Shown here piece by piece: positions 41,772 to 53,729 of a DNA stretch of 64,000 bases. Each line of letters begins with the position of its first letter. The first letter of the stretch is position 1. The DNA comes from Trichosporon coremiiforme (Eukaryota; Basidiomycota; Tremellomycetes; Trichosporonales; Trichosporonaceae), in NCBI GenBank assembly GCA_039545355.1, contig BCJJ01000006.1, forward strand, positions 62,001 to 126,000. Reading direction: 5' to 3'. The position numbers were made by a program, and so were the translations under genes. The notes below the pieces were generated by a model. It worked only from the letters and a program-made list of their open reading frames with translations, had not been told where the DNA came from and made no database searches.

Positions 41772-44700
41772 CTACTGGCCCTGTTGGTTCAGCAGCGATT
41801 CAGATTCGTGCGGCGTCGCCGGCGTGCTGGTGTCGCTGGTGAAGTATCCAGCAGGCGGGCCCGCACTCGTCGGACGAGCGTTGGGCGCGCCAGGCGATGT
41901 CGGAATGCCCATCGTTGCGAACGGCTTCGGGATCGCAATGTCCGGCGGACTCGGGCGGCGCATGGGTCGGCCCGCCGAGGTGCGCATACCTCGAGTCATC
42001 GAGCTCATGGAGCTCGACGTGGGCAGCCCGGTGACAGGCGCGCCTGGAGAAGTAGCAAGACCCATGCTCGGGAGACCCGCCACGGGCGCGCCGCCGTCCG
42101 TGGGCGGGCCGGCAGATGTGCGCATGCCCATTGACGGGCGCTGCGTCATCTGCTGCTCCGGCTCATCGACAGAGTTGCGGAGTCCAAGCGCCGCGGCACC
42201 AGCTGCGAGGGCACCGGCACCAGCGGCGCCGGCGGCAAGGGGAAGAGAAGATGAAGGAGTGTCAGTGATGGAAGGGACGCGGCCCATCGCGGCCAGATGA
42301 GGCGGCATGGCGGGCACAGCGGGGATCCCGTTGTCTCCCTCGGGGACCGGGAGCATGGAGGTGCGGCGGCCCGGGCTTGTGCGCTGGCTGTACAAGCTGT
42401 CGGTCGAGAAGGCGCTGATGGGCCTGCCATCGAACAACGTAGCCGTCGCCGTCTCAGGAGCAAGACCGACGGGCGTCATGCCCGGCACGCTGGGGCCGTC
42501 ACGCGTCGCGGACGGCGTCATGGCCCTAGGCGTCAGGCCGGGGGTTGGACCAGTGGGGGTCGTCTGGTCCGAGCCGAGGATCGAAGGCTGGCTCGCGGGG
42601 GAAGCGCCAGCAGACTCTCCGGAAGGAACGGGGAGGGAAGTCGGCACGCTCGGGGTCGGGATCGACGTCGGCGACGTCGCGCTGGGGTGGGGCATCTCCG
42701 GAGAGTCGAGGCCGCGCTGGACCGGCGCGCCCGTCCCCAGGTTGATCGGGGCCGGCACGGCGCGCTCGTCCTGGGCAGGGGCGCCGCCCCGGAGGTGGGC
42801 AGGGAGCTGCTGCATGTTCAAAACCACGCCCTGAACCTGCGGGTTCTGGGCGAACTCCTGCGGCGCGGCCCGAGCGCGCTCGCGCGCGTTGTTGACCATG
42901 CCCATCACGCCAGCGGCTCCAGCACCAAGACCAGCGCCAGCGACGCCAGCGATGGCCGCGTTCTGCACACCGCTCATGTCATGGGGGATGCCCTGGGGAA
43001 TACGGGCCTGCTGGTTCTGGGGAACGACAGACTGGACGTTCTGGGGAACGCCCTGCAGGTTCTGAGGCAAGTTCTGAGGAACAGCAGCCTGCACGTCCTG
43101 CGCCATGTCGCGAGGAATGCCCTGGAAGCTCTGCAGCGTCTGGGGCACGTTCTGGAGGTTCTGCGCGAGGTTGCCAGACATGCCCTGCATGCCCTGGGTG
43201 ACGTTATGTCCCGTGGCCTGCGCCATCTGCGGCACCCCGGTGAGACCAGCCACGCCCTGCGCGTTTTCGATGTGGAGCTGGTTGGGCATGGCGGGGGCCT
43301 GCTCGCCCTCGGGACTGTGGTTCAGATCGATGCTCTGAACAGCAGGGAGCTGGGGCGGGGGCGAGAAGACGGGGCTTCCGACGGGCGAGGAACTCATGCG
43401 CGCGCCGGCTGCGAGGGCGGCGGCAGCGGCCGTGCCGCCAAGCACACCGCCCGCGACACCAGGGGCGAGGCCGGAGAACTTGGCGGACGTGGGCGAGGGA
43501 GCCTGCACGCCGCTGGCGGCGGGCGTCGGGGCTTGAATCGAAGTCTGGCCAACGACCTCGGGATGGCCGGTGAAGCTGTTCTGGTTCGGCTGGATGAAGC
43601 CGCCGGCACCGAACTGCTGCGCCTCGGCCTCGCGTGTCCCCTGGGCCGAAACGGCGGCCGCAGGCGCGGCAGGCATGCCCGGAACAGCGGGATAGGCCTG
43701 CTGCAGCATCTGCGCCTGAGCCATGGTCTCGGGAGACGAGTTGAAGTAGTCGCCAGTGACGTTGTTCGCGGTGATGCCGGCCGTAGATGGGAGGGGCGCG
43801 TAGCTGGCAGCAGCCGCACCGGTAGCACCAGCGGCAGCGCGGAATCCGGGAACACCGGCGGCAGCAGCAGGATCCTCGCTCTGACGGGGCGTGTAGTCGT
43901 TACCGCTGGTCGGGACGTAGCCGGCGATAGGCGGGTGGTCGTTGTTGTCAGGGATCGTGGGCATGTTCGGGTACGAAGAAGAAAGCGGGATCTGGCTGCT
44001 ACCCGGTGAGGAGAGGTACGGGTTGCTGACGTTGTACTGGCCGAGGAGGTGGGAGGTGCTGCCGATCTCGGAGTTGACGGCCGTCAGGGCGTCACCGTCA
44101 GAGGTCGTGTCGCCGCTAGCGCCAGACTTGTGCTTGTAAGCGGCAGCCGCGCTCGCACCGGTAGCCAGACCAGCGGCGGCGCCGATACCAGCAGCAGCGG
44201 CGTTGCCCTTGAAGGGATTGTACTGCGAGGCGAAGGAGGAGAGACGAGACATGGGAGGAGTCGCGAGGTTGAAGCCAGAGCCAGAGGTGCCGTTCGGAGG
44301 CTGCAGGCCTCCCATATTGTTCGCCATGCCCTGCAGGTCGACGCCGGAGGCACGGGAAGCCAGACCAGAGAGCGAGAGACCAGAGCCACCGCCAGAGGCA
44401 GCCTTGCCGGCCATACCGGCGAGGTTCAGGCCGGAACCGCTGCCACCAGCACCGCCGAGGGACGAGAGGTTGATGTCGGATCCACCGCCGCCAGCCTTGC
44501 CAGACATGCTGGAGAGGTCGACGCCGGAAGCACGCGAGATGAGGCCGCCGGCGAGACTGCCAGCCATCGAAAGCATGGAACCGCCGCCGCCGGCCTTGCC
44601 AGCCATGGAAGACAGGTCGAATCCGGAGTTGCTGCGGGCGCCAGCGCCAAAGCCGCCAGCTCCGAATCCGCCACCACCGCCCCCGCTCTTGCCCGTGAGC

Positions 44701-46206
44701 TGGGACAGGTTGCCGAAACTGTTGTGCTTGCCTCCAGCACCGAACCCGAGCGTGTCGGCCGCGCTGTTCGAGCGCATCGGATGGCTGCCGTCGGGACCAC
44801 GCGGCTCGTTCGGGTTACCGTCCTTGTCCGTCAGAGCTTGCGCTTCCTCGCCTTCATGCAAAATGTCTATCGGTGCAGGTGCACCGATGAGCGCCGGTCC
44901 ACCGCCGACCGTGCGGCCGGTGATCTTGTGGAAGAGGAAGGCGAGGGCTGTGAACACGACACCGAACAAAGCAAACATCAAACCGAGCACGGATACGACA
45001 AAGTCGGCCGGCTTCTTCATGCGCATCACCATGCAGAGGTAGCTGGTGCGAACGCGTGCGACCCCGACGGGGGCGAACTCGGGCGTCGCAAGGAAGGCGC
45101 GCGCACCACTGAGCGCGTTCATGGGGTAGTTGGCATCCGTGACGTTGACGAGCCGGGGCGAGTCCTGGGTCTGGATGATCTGGCCCTTTACAGTGTTGTT
45201 GGAAAAGAGATTGTTGGTCATGTTAGCACCGAAATCGTATCTCGCTGCCGCGATCACGGCCTGGACGAGGTTGTTGGTCGTCACGTTCCAGACGACGGGC
45301 TCGTAGTTGGTCTCGAGGATCGTCAGGTTCGGATACATGTAGAAGCCGTCCGTGTCGTTGCTCCACTGGAGGGGTTTCTCGAAGCACGCCTTCTTGTCCT
45401 TGGTCTCGAACGCGCAGTTGTTGCCGTTGCGCACCCGGAAGCCGCGCACGAGTGGGTAGTCGTTGCCCGTCGTGTTCAGGTACATGGCGCGCTGGCGGTT
45501 CCACATGTCGTTCGCGAGGTCCTGGATCGGCGTCACGATGTCGTTCGACTCCTTGGTTTCGGGCTGAATCACGTCGCCGTACCAGAGCGAGTTGTCGATG
45601 CCGGTGGCCGAGTTGACCGAGAACTTGACGTCGGAGCGCAGCAGCGCCGGCCACGTCGGGTCGATGCACGTCGCGTAGATCTGCACCGCGACCTCGGCGC
45701 CGCGGAGGTCCATGTCGATCTGCACTGCGGCGCGTCAGTAACCAGGCTGCAGTAACGGGTGACTCACGTCCCGAGACGTCGCAGTGCGACAGGGTGTAGT
45801 CCGAGTACTCCTGCAGCGTCGAGTTGAAGTTGACAGTGGTGTCGTTATTACCAAACGCCTTCTCGGCGGACACGTTGAAGCCCTTGCCCATCTGCCAGAG
45901 GAAAATGCCGTTGGTCGTGTAGAACTCGGAGCCCGTGTTGATGAACGCGGGCTGGCACAGGGGCGGCGGGCGCGGCGGGGTGAACTTTGCGAACCAGTGG
46001 TCGTTGTCCGTCATGTTCCAGTCGGGCGACATCTTGGACGCCGTCTCGTAACCTGCTGTCGCGGCGGCCCACAAACCGATGAGAGCGAGCACGACAAGCG
46101 AGAACAGCAGTGACATCAGCATCTCGCCCCACTTGCGCCCTCGGAGGTGGTGGGACACGGGGTGGTCGCCGAGCTTGTCGGCGATCTTGTCCGTGAACTT
46201 GGGCAT
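41772..46206 (-). CDS. Large two-span membrane protein with glycosylated outer domain and long repetitive tail
   Basis: Two exons on the complement, 46206-45768 and 45724-41772, give 1463 residues. TM1 is at about 29-50 (MLMSLLFSLVVLALIGLWAA) and TM2 at about 387-411 (FVVSVLGLMFALFGVVFTAL). Between them lies a domain with many N-glycosylation sequons (NMT, NDT, NST, NTT, NVT, NNT) and several Cys, so it should face the cell exterior. After TM2 about 1050 residues are low-complexity: a repeat of LSSMAGKAGGGG type, then Ala/Pro/Gln-rich sequence with a VPQNLQ/VPQNVQ repeat, then Ser/Pro/Thr-rich sequence. This layout is common to uncharacterised fungal transmembrane proteins. No enzyme motif seen. 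The first in-frame ATG is 46206. A G14 run lies 136 nt upstream. Function unknown. Confidence 0.82.
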
Positions 46207-46730
46207 GGCGGTGGAGCCTGGGTCAGGCAAAGGGGGATCTGAGGAAGAAAGAAGTAGTCGAAATAGGTCAAAGAAGGCGGTAAAGGAGGGCGTCGGCGAA
46301 GAAGAAAGTCGAGGTGTCGGAATCGCGTGTCGGGCCACCGAGGGGGGGGGGGGGGCGTTGAAGAGGTCAAAGGGGACGAAGGGGACGAAGAAGGTGAAGG
46401 GGTCGGGGGTTGGTAGTGTTACAGAAGCGGCCAAGGTGACTGTCCGCGGCGGCCAAGCCAGCGATGGATGATGAAAAAGAATGGTTGGAGTTGGAGTTGG
46501 AGGTCACCCGACAAGGCGACGGCTGCTGGACAAGCTGGACCAAGTTGCGGTGGTCACTGGGCCCCTCGGTGGTTGCTCAGTTGAAGCGCTGTCCCTGAAC
46601 AGTGGAACAAGTGATGCACGAGGCCAATTGTCTGCGTCTTTGCTGCTCCGCTGGTCCAGCCGAGCGCACACTGGATCCTGTACATCCATCCTGTCCTGTC
46701 CTGGCGCAGATGTTCAGCCAGGAGGTAGCC

Positions 46731-46780
46731 CTTGGTAGACCTTGGTAGACCTTGGCAGACCTTGGCAGTCCTTGGTAACC
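46731..46780. repeat. 10-bp tandem repeat CTTGGYAGAC, five copies
   Basis: CTTGGTAGAC twice, then CTTGGCAGAC, CTTGGCAGTC and CTTGGTAACC in perfect 10-bp register, followed by a partial CTTG. No coding context. Confidence 0.85.
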
Positions 46781-47608
46781 CTTGATGCGCTCGTCGTGGA
46801 GTCGGAGTGGAGGGGGAGGGACGATCAACTTTTGCAACTGCACGCAGTGATGCGCCAGGGCCCCAGGCACACCAAGGAACATTCAAACCCTGAGTCCAGG
46901 GCCTCTCGTAAGCCATTGCTCCTCATGCTGCTTCTCGCTGCCCACTGGAACCAACCCACTTGACACTTGACGCTGCTTTTTCCACACGAAAGTTTTCTTC
47001 CAATGCTTCGCGACCCCACTGCATCATGGAGTTGGGCTCCCGGGACAGCCGAGCTGCAAGTGCACCAGGTATAGTACGCATAGGCGGCCTACACAGCCGT
47101 AGCTAGCTATAAAGAGATCCGCTCCACCAAGCGCACACAAGCAATGGGCGAACGCTGTCAGCCGCGTGCACCTCTGCGACGCCGGAAGACAAGGAAGGGG
47201 GCCCAGAGGCTCGGCTCGGCCTAGCCCCAGACGACTGGCTGGCTTCGGGGCGGTGTGGCCATTAAGCGGGAGCTCCAACGGCTCCAACGAGATGCACACT
47301 CCCTTAGGCTCCTGAAACCGCATTCAGCCAGTGGACGACCTGGGATGCACTGGAAGAGAACAAGACTACGCGCGCCCGCCACAGGGCTCACTTGGAGCTT
47401 GGAGAGCAAACTTCACGGCATGCATGACCTGCTTTGGTCGCTTTGGGCGTTTTGGGCGCTTGCGTCTGGCGTGTCTCGAAACGTCGGATACGTCGGGTAC
47501 GTCGGGTTGCTTATGAGCCGACAACTGAATGTCCGTCGGCCCGACGCCAACAAGCCCAGTATGTATGCGAACGGAGCGCCAGAGTACGCCTCTATTCGAG
47601 CCTGCACT

Positions 47609-47660
<52 letters not shown>
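47609..47660. repeat. (GCA)17 trinucleotide microsatellite
   Basis: Seventeen uninterrupted GCA units plus a G. Depending on frame they would encode Gln, Ala or Ser on plus, or Cys, Ala or Leu on the complement. No gene around it could be supported. Confidence 0.9.
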
Positions 47661-47662
<2 letters not shown>

Positions 47663-50136
47663 GCTGACGCGCAAGTGCTGCCAAGCACACGCTGCGCCCG
47701 TTGAGGCGTAGGAGGCTGCTCCCAACTGGCCGCGGAACGTATAGCTGGTACCGGCGGCGGAGGCGGAGGCGCGAATGCGGCCCCTGGCTGAGTGCACCTA
47801 AAGAGATGCAGGGAACGACCGCCGAGTCGGACCAAAGCTGGGCTCGATCGTGCACTGGAGCCCTACACCCTGTGAGATGCCCTTGCGGCCGCGTGGCCGT
47901 CCCTCCTCCCTCCTCTGCTCTACGCTGCCAGCTCGTCATGGTTCACGAGAGGATCGGCGGGGAACAATTCTGCCCGAAAATGAAAAGCTGCAAGCAGCAT
48001 CTGCCCCGAACCCGCTCTCCCTGCGCCGACGGAGAGCGTAGTTCCGGAGCAGCGGTACGCCGCCCGTCTGCATTGTCAGGCAGAGCTCAACCACATGTCC
48101 AAACCTCGGAAGAAGCGGCCGCGTCGCAGGGTCCTCACGTCATGCATATCGCATTCCTCTCGGCCCCGTCTTGCAATTTGAAGTACGCCGCTTGAATCAT
48201 CGCCAGCGTAACTCCAGAATCATGCGCAGTGGGCTGCCGAACCCCACCACTCGGCATGAGTGGGTTGTGTGGGGGCTGAACAAGCTCACGGCCGGCGCCA
48301 GCCGTCGCGCCAGTCTCGGCGAGTGGGCTCGACAAAGTCATGCGAAGCAATGGAAGGATCCAGAGCCCTTTCAGCGTCCTTTCAGTGCTCGTGGCGGGTA
48401 CCGGTACGCCCGGAGTAAATTCGGGCCAGCCTCCGGGCTGTGAATTGAGCCACAATGTGTCGCCGAGCTGGAGCTGGAACCTCGGCGTTGCCATTGGCCA
48501 TTGGCGGATGCACGGGCTGTGAGAGCGGATATGCGCGCTGCCTTGCTCGGCTCGGTCGCCGCGACGTTCCAGTCGTTCCAGTCAGAGAACATGACGGTAA
48601 TGGCTGGGGCACCAAGAGGCATAGCATACTGCAGGCTCAGGTAGATTTGCCAGTAATTGACCTTCAATACGCACGCTCCAGCAGAATGGCATGCATGCAT
48701 AAACGCAATGGGTTGGCCAGTTTAAACAGGACAGCAGGAATGAACAAACCTTGGGCTGGACAAGCTGCAATCAGCAAGAACCAAACGTGCCCGAAGCGTG
48801 ATCACACCGAACATGCGCATGCCGCGGGTCACACTCGGGTCACATTCGAGACACATAGACACGTACATACCCGGGCGATCAGAGTGCATGGCGCAGATCA
48901 GGTTCGCCGGTTCGGACACAAAGGGAGGGGACGAGGAGGGCCCGGGATGTTCCTGATGCCGCCCGGCATGTTGGTCGAAGGCACACGGCATGAAGGCACA
49001 CGGATGCTGTCGGATGCAACATCTGACGTCCTGCTCTGCTCTGAGCTTGGCGGAACAACTGGCAAGCATGGGAAGCATGGGAAGCATGGGAAGAAGGGGT
49101 TGCCGCCCAGAGTAATGCGCGTGTTGCAAGCTGGCTTCCGAGTCATCTCCCCGTCCTTTCAGGAACTACGAAATAGAGCGAGACTAACCTGGAACAGAGG
49201 TCATGGCTGCACATGGTGTAGAACGGCGTGCTCATCACTCCATGTCCTGGTTCCCACACTCTCCTGTCCATCGGTACCGACGACATGCTTCGGGCGCGCT
49301 CTTGCGTCGAGTCATGACGTTGAGACCCGACACACAAAGCTGCATTGATGTGGCTAGAGTTAGGGCGCAGAGCTACTGTCAGCCTACGTGCAAGCGTTAG
49401 ATGCGGGCTGCAGATTGCCGGACGTCCGAATCTAATGTGGCTCATTGAAAGAATACAGTAGGGCGCTCACGCTGGCGCCGGCGTGTGGTGATTTGGTGGC
49501 AGGCATTGAGCAGGTCGTGATAAAGACGCGAGCCAGCCGGCGGATGACGCTCGGATTGGGGGATCAGTATGTGCTCAACCGTTTGCATGTACTTGTGCAT
49601 CGGGAGTAAGGCTGCGTTTGAAGAACCGCACTCGACTCCGAAAGGCGGACAGGTGAGAAACACTGCGCAGAGTGGCAGAGTATGGATGCCGACGTGAGCT
49701 CGGACCACCTCGAGGCTGGATGTCCCAACGAACATCAGCGACGTTGAGACATGCCCTCTGGGAGTGTAGGGGCAGCTTACCACGAGACACTCGCCTGAGC
49801 GCGCTGCACACTTGCACGGGGCATCAGCACCACCAGACGACCAAGCGTGTCTGGTGCCGTCCTCTGGGCATCAAGCCAAACCATCCCCGTCATGCATGAT
49901 GAGACGATGTAACGTGGCTAGGGCTAGGTCGTCTATACCCGACAGCCACTGCAACCTACGAGGGCCTCGAGACACCGAGCAGCTGTTATTGTTTGGAAAC
50001 CAGCTGGAGCACAGCAGATGAGTCTGTGTCGTGAAACCACTTCACGGACATCGGTCGGCTCTCCGCCAATGTGGCGTTCCACTAGCGGAACCACCTCCCG
50101 AAGGCTCGACTCTATTCTACGCTGAGGCGGAACATG

Positions 50137-50145
50137 TATATAAAG
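50137..50145 (+). promoter_or_regulatory. Consensus TATA box in the gene-poor region
   Basis: TATATAAAG, followed at 40 and 149 nt by ATGs that open short frames. It suggests a transcribed unit starting near 50170, perhaps a small secreted protein or a non-coding RNA, but no product could be assembled. Confidence 0.3.
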
Positions 50146-51619
50146 GTCAGAACCTCCATATCCGTAGCCTCATCGTATGAATCGTCTCACATCTCTTATC
50201 CTCGGTCAACCCAGCTCTCGCCGATCCCGGTCTCACGCAGGCTTGCATCCCGAGGATACGACAGTCTGCTGTCTCGCTTCAAGTAATGATCATCGGAAAA
50301 CTACCACCACTCGCTGCTCTGGCCACATCTGTTCTCATCTGCATTCAGTCTGACGTACACTATCCCCCATTGACCACACGCTGCAACATCATCTGGCGTC
50401 CCCCAGGTTTGTTGAGCTGGCGGTTACAGTGCCGTGCTCCACCGAAGCAGCCGCCGCTTGCCCATGTTACCAAAGGAGGTCCATGCGCCCCGGCAATGTA
50501 ACGCCGCCAGGGAGCTACCGCCGTAGACCAAGCTTGCGTGCACAGTCCGATTCTGTTTCCAAGCTGCGGTTACGTGCACTGATGTTGCCAGGAAGCCACT
50601 CCGCGTACGAGTTGCAGCCGCAGTTGGTATCACTGTTACGTCCCTTTTCTGTTCATCTGACTCGTACGCGTCAGCTCTTTTCTACCCTGGAGTATGGCAA
50701 TTCTCCGCAGAGACTCTGATAGAGGTGAAAAGCGGCCTGGCCCCTGTTCGACATCTCCGTGCGCCGGAATGATCGGATGCCAACTGTGAGCGAGTGTGCA
50801 GTATTCATCCATCGAGTATCTGCCATTCGCGGGTTGCAGTGCCTTGCAGTGCCCTGCAGTGCCCTTCATCGAGTACGGCGGCCATGAGACATGTGGTTTT
50901 AACCATAGTCATAAGAGAATCGACGGAGGCGGTCTTTTGCCATCTGGACCAATGCCACCCACACAGATCAGCGCGGGGTGTCTCTGACTACGGCCGAAAG
51001 AGCGATATCACGCGATAACAAAAGCACTGTCAAACGTCCGGTGTCAAGTTTCCTGGCTTCCTCAGCATAGCATCACCAGCGTGGTTGCACAGAGGGGCAA
51101 CAGTAGCGCCTTTCAGATGCCTAGGACACCTGCAGTAGTCACCCAACAGACGAGCGCGCTCGAAACAGATACAAACGCATTGGTCACCAACCGCCACAGA
51201 AGGCGGATACAGCTTACGTAACACTCCAAGATCATCCTCTTGCTTCATCCGACGTTTTCTGCCACTTGGCTGCGCCCCATCGCGCCGAAAGCGAGTCTTT
51301 CGTCATGCATACCGGATGAGAGTTGAATTTACGCCTACCCATAGCCAGCTCCTGTCACCGAGTTTGACTCCGAGGCTCGTCCTGCGGAGCGCGCTGTCTC
51401 CGCTGCGTAGCAAGGTCTGCGAAGATGAGGGTAGCTCGCGTGCACAGGAATTGTCACATGGGCGACCTCACTGCGAACGCTGCGACGCGCTGCGGAAGAG
51501 ATCGAGAGTACGCAGTCGCGATGTCCGCTGAGATACGTTCTCGCGTTCATCTTTCTTAATCGCAGACCTCTTGCATCCGAGGGATAGTCAGAACGTCAAA
51601 ACGAGATGCAGTAAAGATA

Positions 51620-52330
51620 TCAAGCTGATGGCTGAAGATTGTCGCCGCCCAACTCGCTCTCACGTCTGGTTGAAGCCGCTTGGGTAGGAGATGGGCCATT
51701 ATGATCAGGGGCGTCGGGCGCTGGCCGGGAAACATCTTCCAACTCGACGAGGACGTCGGTATAGCCGAGTGCCGCTGACGGCTTGAACACGCCCATGTAT
51801 TGTCGCGTGTCAAAGTCGGCGTTCGCTATGTTCGGGTCTCTGGAAGGCGGCCCGCCGCCTGCAGCATGTAATGTGTTGGCCGCAAGGACATAGACGTAGG
51901 CAATAATCACTTCTACTCGCTCGCGCCATTCACTCCGCGTGTCGTAGCCGCCGGGATAGCAGCGTGTGGGCCACTCAGACTTGTTTCTGTCATGCGTCAG
52001 CCAGGCTACCAGCAAAACCGGCGGTGAGCGTCAATCTCGCAGCTATCGCAACGCTCGCAGCGCTCCCAAGTCCTTGTCCAAGCAAGCTAGCCGGAACATG
52101 ACCGGGTCAATCTTCTCTGGCTCGTGGTCGTCGAGCAACCTTGACCATTCCCGACTGGCGTTGCATGCGGCCCATAGCGCTCGAGACTTGAGCGAGCTGG
52201 TGCTGTCACTGTTCGGACCTGGCGAAAGATTTTCATGCCCTCGTACTCTCGCAATGGGTTGGAGTACGCAGAGAGGCGCACGTTCTCCAGTTTGTTTGTT
52301 TTTGTTTGTTTACGAGCGACGCCGTGTGAA
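51620..52330 (-). CDS. Possible gene or gene remnant, unresolved exons
   Basis: On the complement one frame reads SLKSRALWAACNASREWSRL, LLDDHEPEKIDPVMFRLACL and DKDLGALRALR to a TAG. After a second stop 12 nt on, it resumes with SEWRERVEVIIAYVYVLAAN and ALGYTDVLVELEDVSRPAPD to a TGA. These are ordinary protein-like helices with low Arg/Pro, unlike shadow frames. A short intron removing both stops is possible, but I see no good donor. No family recognised. Either a degraded gene or the last exons of a longer one extending to about 52.6 kb. Confidence 0.3.
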
Positions 52331-53729
52331 TGCCATTGACACGAGTGAATAGACGTGCAGTATTCAGTCGAGTATCGCGACGTCTTCTTATTCAGCGCGG
52401 CGTTATCGCCCGCGGAGCATCGGAATCGGCAAACAAACCCACCCATCTCCAATCAGACCAGTCAGACCAGTCAGAGAACTCTCTTCTGCCCGCCAGCATT
52501 CCCCATCGGAACCAGGTCCATCATCCACCAGTCGACGGTGTCGAAAACCATCGGAATTTCGCCATACGAAACTCCACCTTCTTGCGATGAATTCATGATG
52601 TGAGGACTGTACCTGCATACAGGCTGCGCAGCGATATCATTTGCATAGCATGGCCGAGGCGACTCACCATAATTCAGCGGGAGCGGGAGGTCCAAGAGCA
52701 GACAAAATAACCCTAGCGATATCATTTACGCCTGGGCTAGTGGGTCCGGGGTCGTGACTCTGGGCCGTCCCTTCGTTCATAGCCGCAGTACAGCAGCGGC
52801 CAGTGTAGGTACAGCAGCGGGCGGTGAGCTTGTACACTCCACGGCCACGCCCGTAGCCTGACCACGCGCGCATGGCCAGGCCATGCAGAAATGGGACGAA
52901 TATAGAAGTTTACGCGAAACTGTAATTTGGGGTGCTCAAAGTGTATCGTTCCTGAGTGCCTTCAGTGGTGAGGTGGGATACAGTTTTTTCATGCATGGAA
53001 GAGTCCAGGTCGATTGCGTCTAGGGCCGCAAGGTTTGCGGAAGGTCTGGTCCCTGTCCTTTAGCCCACCACTGCACTGGCACAGCAACGCACACTCGGAC
53101 AGCGTGTTTCTGACCGTGCCGCCGCGTGTCGTTGCCTGCCTGCATGGGCGAGAGCAGTATCCATGGGCCCAGAAATAGAGGACTGAGAACCCTACATTCC
53201 GGGAAAAAAAAAGACGTTGATCCTTTGGGCGTTCATGGCGTCTGTGGGCGTTCCGGGTGTATTTGGCGGAAAATGGCCCAGAGCGCGAGAGAAACACGGG
53301 ACGCGCAGATGACGTTAGGCAGACCTGTTGTTGCTTTTCTGGCCTGCCTGGCGGCGGCCAGAAAAGCCAGTGCGTCTCTGCGCAGTGTCTGGCCCACCTT
53401 TCCCCGGTGCCAGGTTTGGGAACCCGGTCTGGGGCCGCGTGAGCCGTGTGCGCGTGTTCCGGATGCATCATTGTAAATGATGGATGGTCATGGGTGGATT
53501 TCTTGTTCCTTTCCTCCCCATTCATCTCTCATCTCTATTCATCCTTCTTTACCAAACAACACGTCCAAACGCTCTGGTAGCGACCTGCGCTGTGCGCCTT
53601 TTTACCACGACCAGCCTCCGACCGACCGACCGACCGACCGACTCACCGTCGCAAAACACTAGCCCAGCTCGAAGCTCGGCGTCCCAACTATACACACCCG
53701 TTACACCAACTGAACCACTCGCCCCAGCC

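Larger units (their letters stand above)
46207..53729. other. 7.5-kb gene-poor region with microsatellites and short tandem repeats
   Basis: No secure gene in this stretch. It contains a G14 run (46342-46355), a 10-bp tandem repeat (46731-46780), a (GCA)17 tract (47609-47660), a 9-bp repeat (about 49064-49095), a 10-bp GCAGTGCCYT repeat (50836-50868), and a CCGA tetranucleotide repeat (53621-53640) in the leader of the next gene. A good TATATAAAG at 50137-50145 precedes possible short frames starting at 50177 and 50286 (MIIGKLPPLAALATSVLICI, signal-peptide-like), unproven. Complement frames at 48135-48700 and 51620-52330 look more protein-like than background. Base composition is closer to even than in the genes. 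Confidence 0.5.

Noticed and set aside
42297..45755. Two plus-strand frames of about 570 codons opposite the large membrane protein
   Set aside because: They mirror the repetitive tail and outer domain; no start context or domain of their own.
46207..53729. Retrotransposon or centromere in the gene-poor region
   Set aside because: No reverse transcriptase, integrase or gag motifs, no long direct terminal repeats seen; centromere identity cannot be read from sequence.
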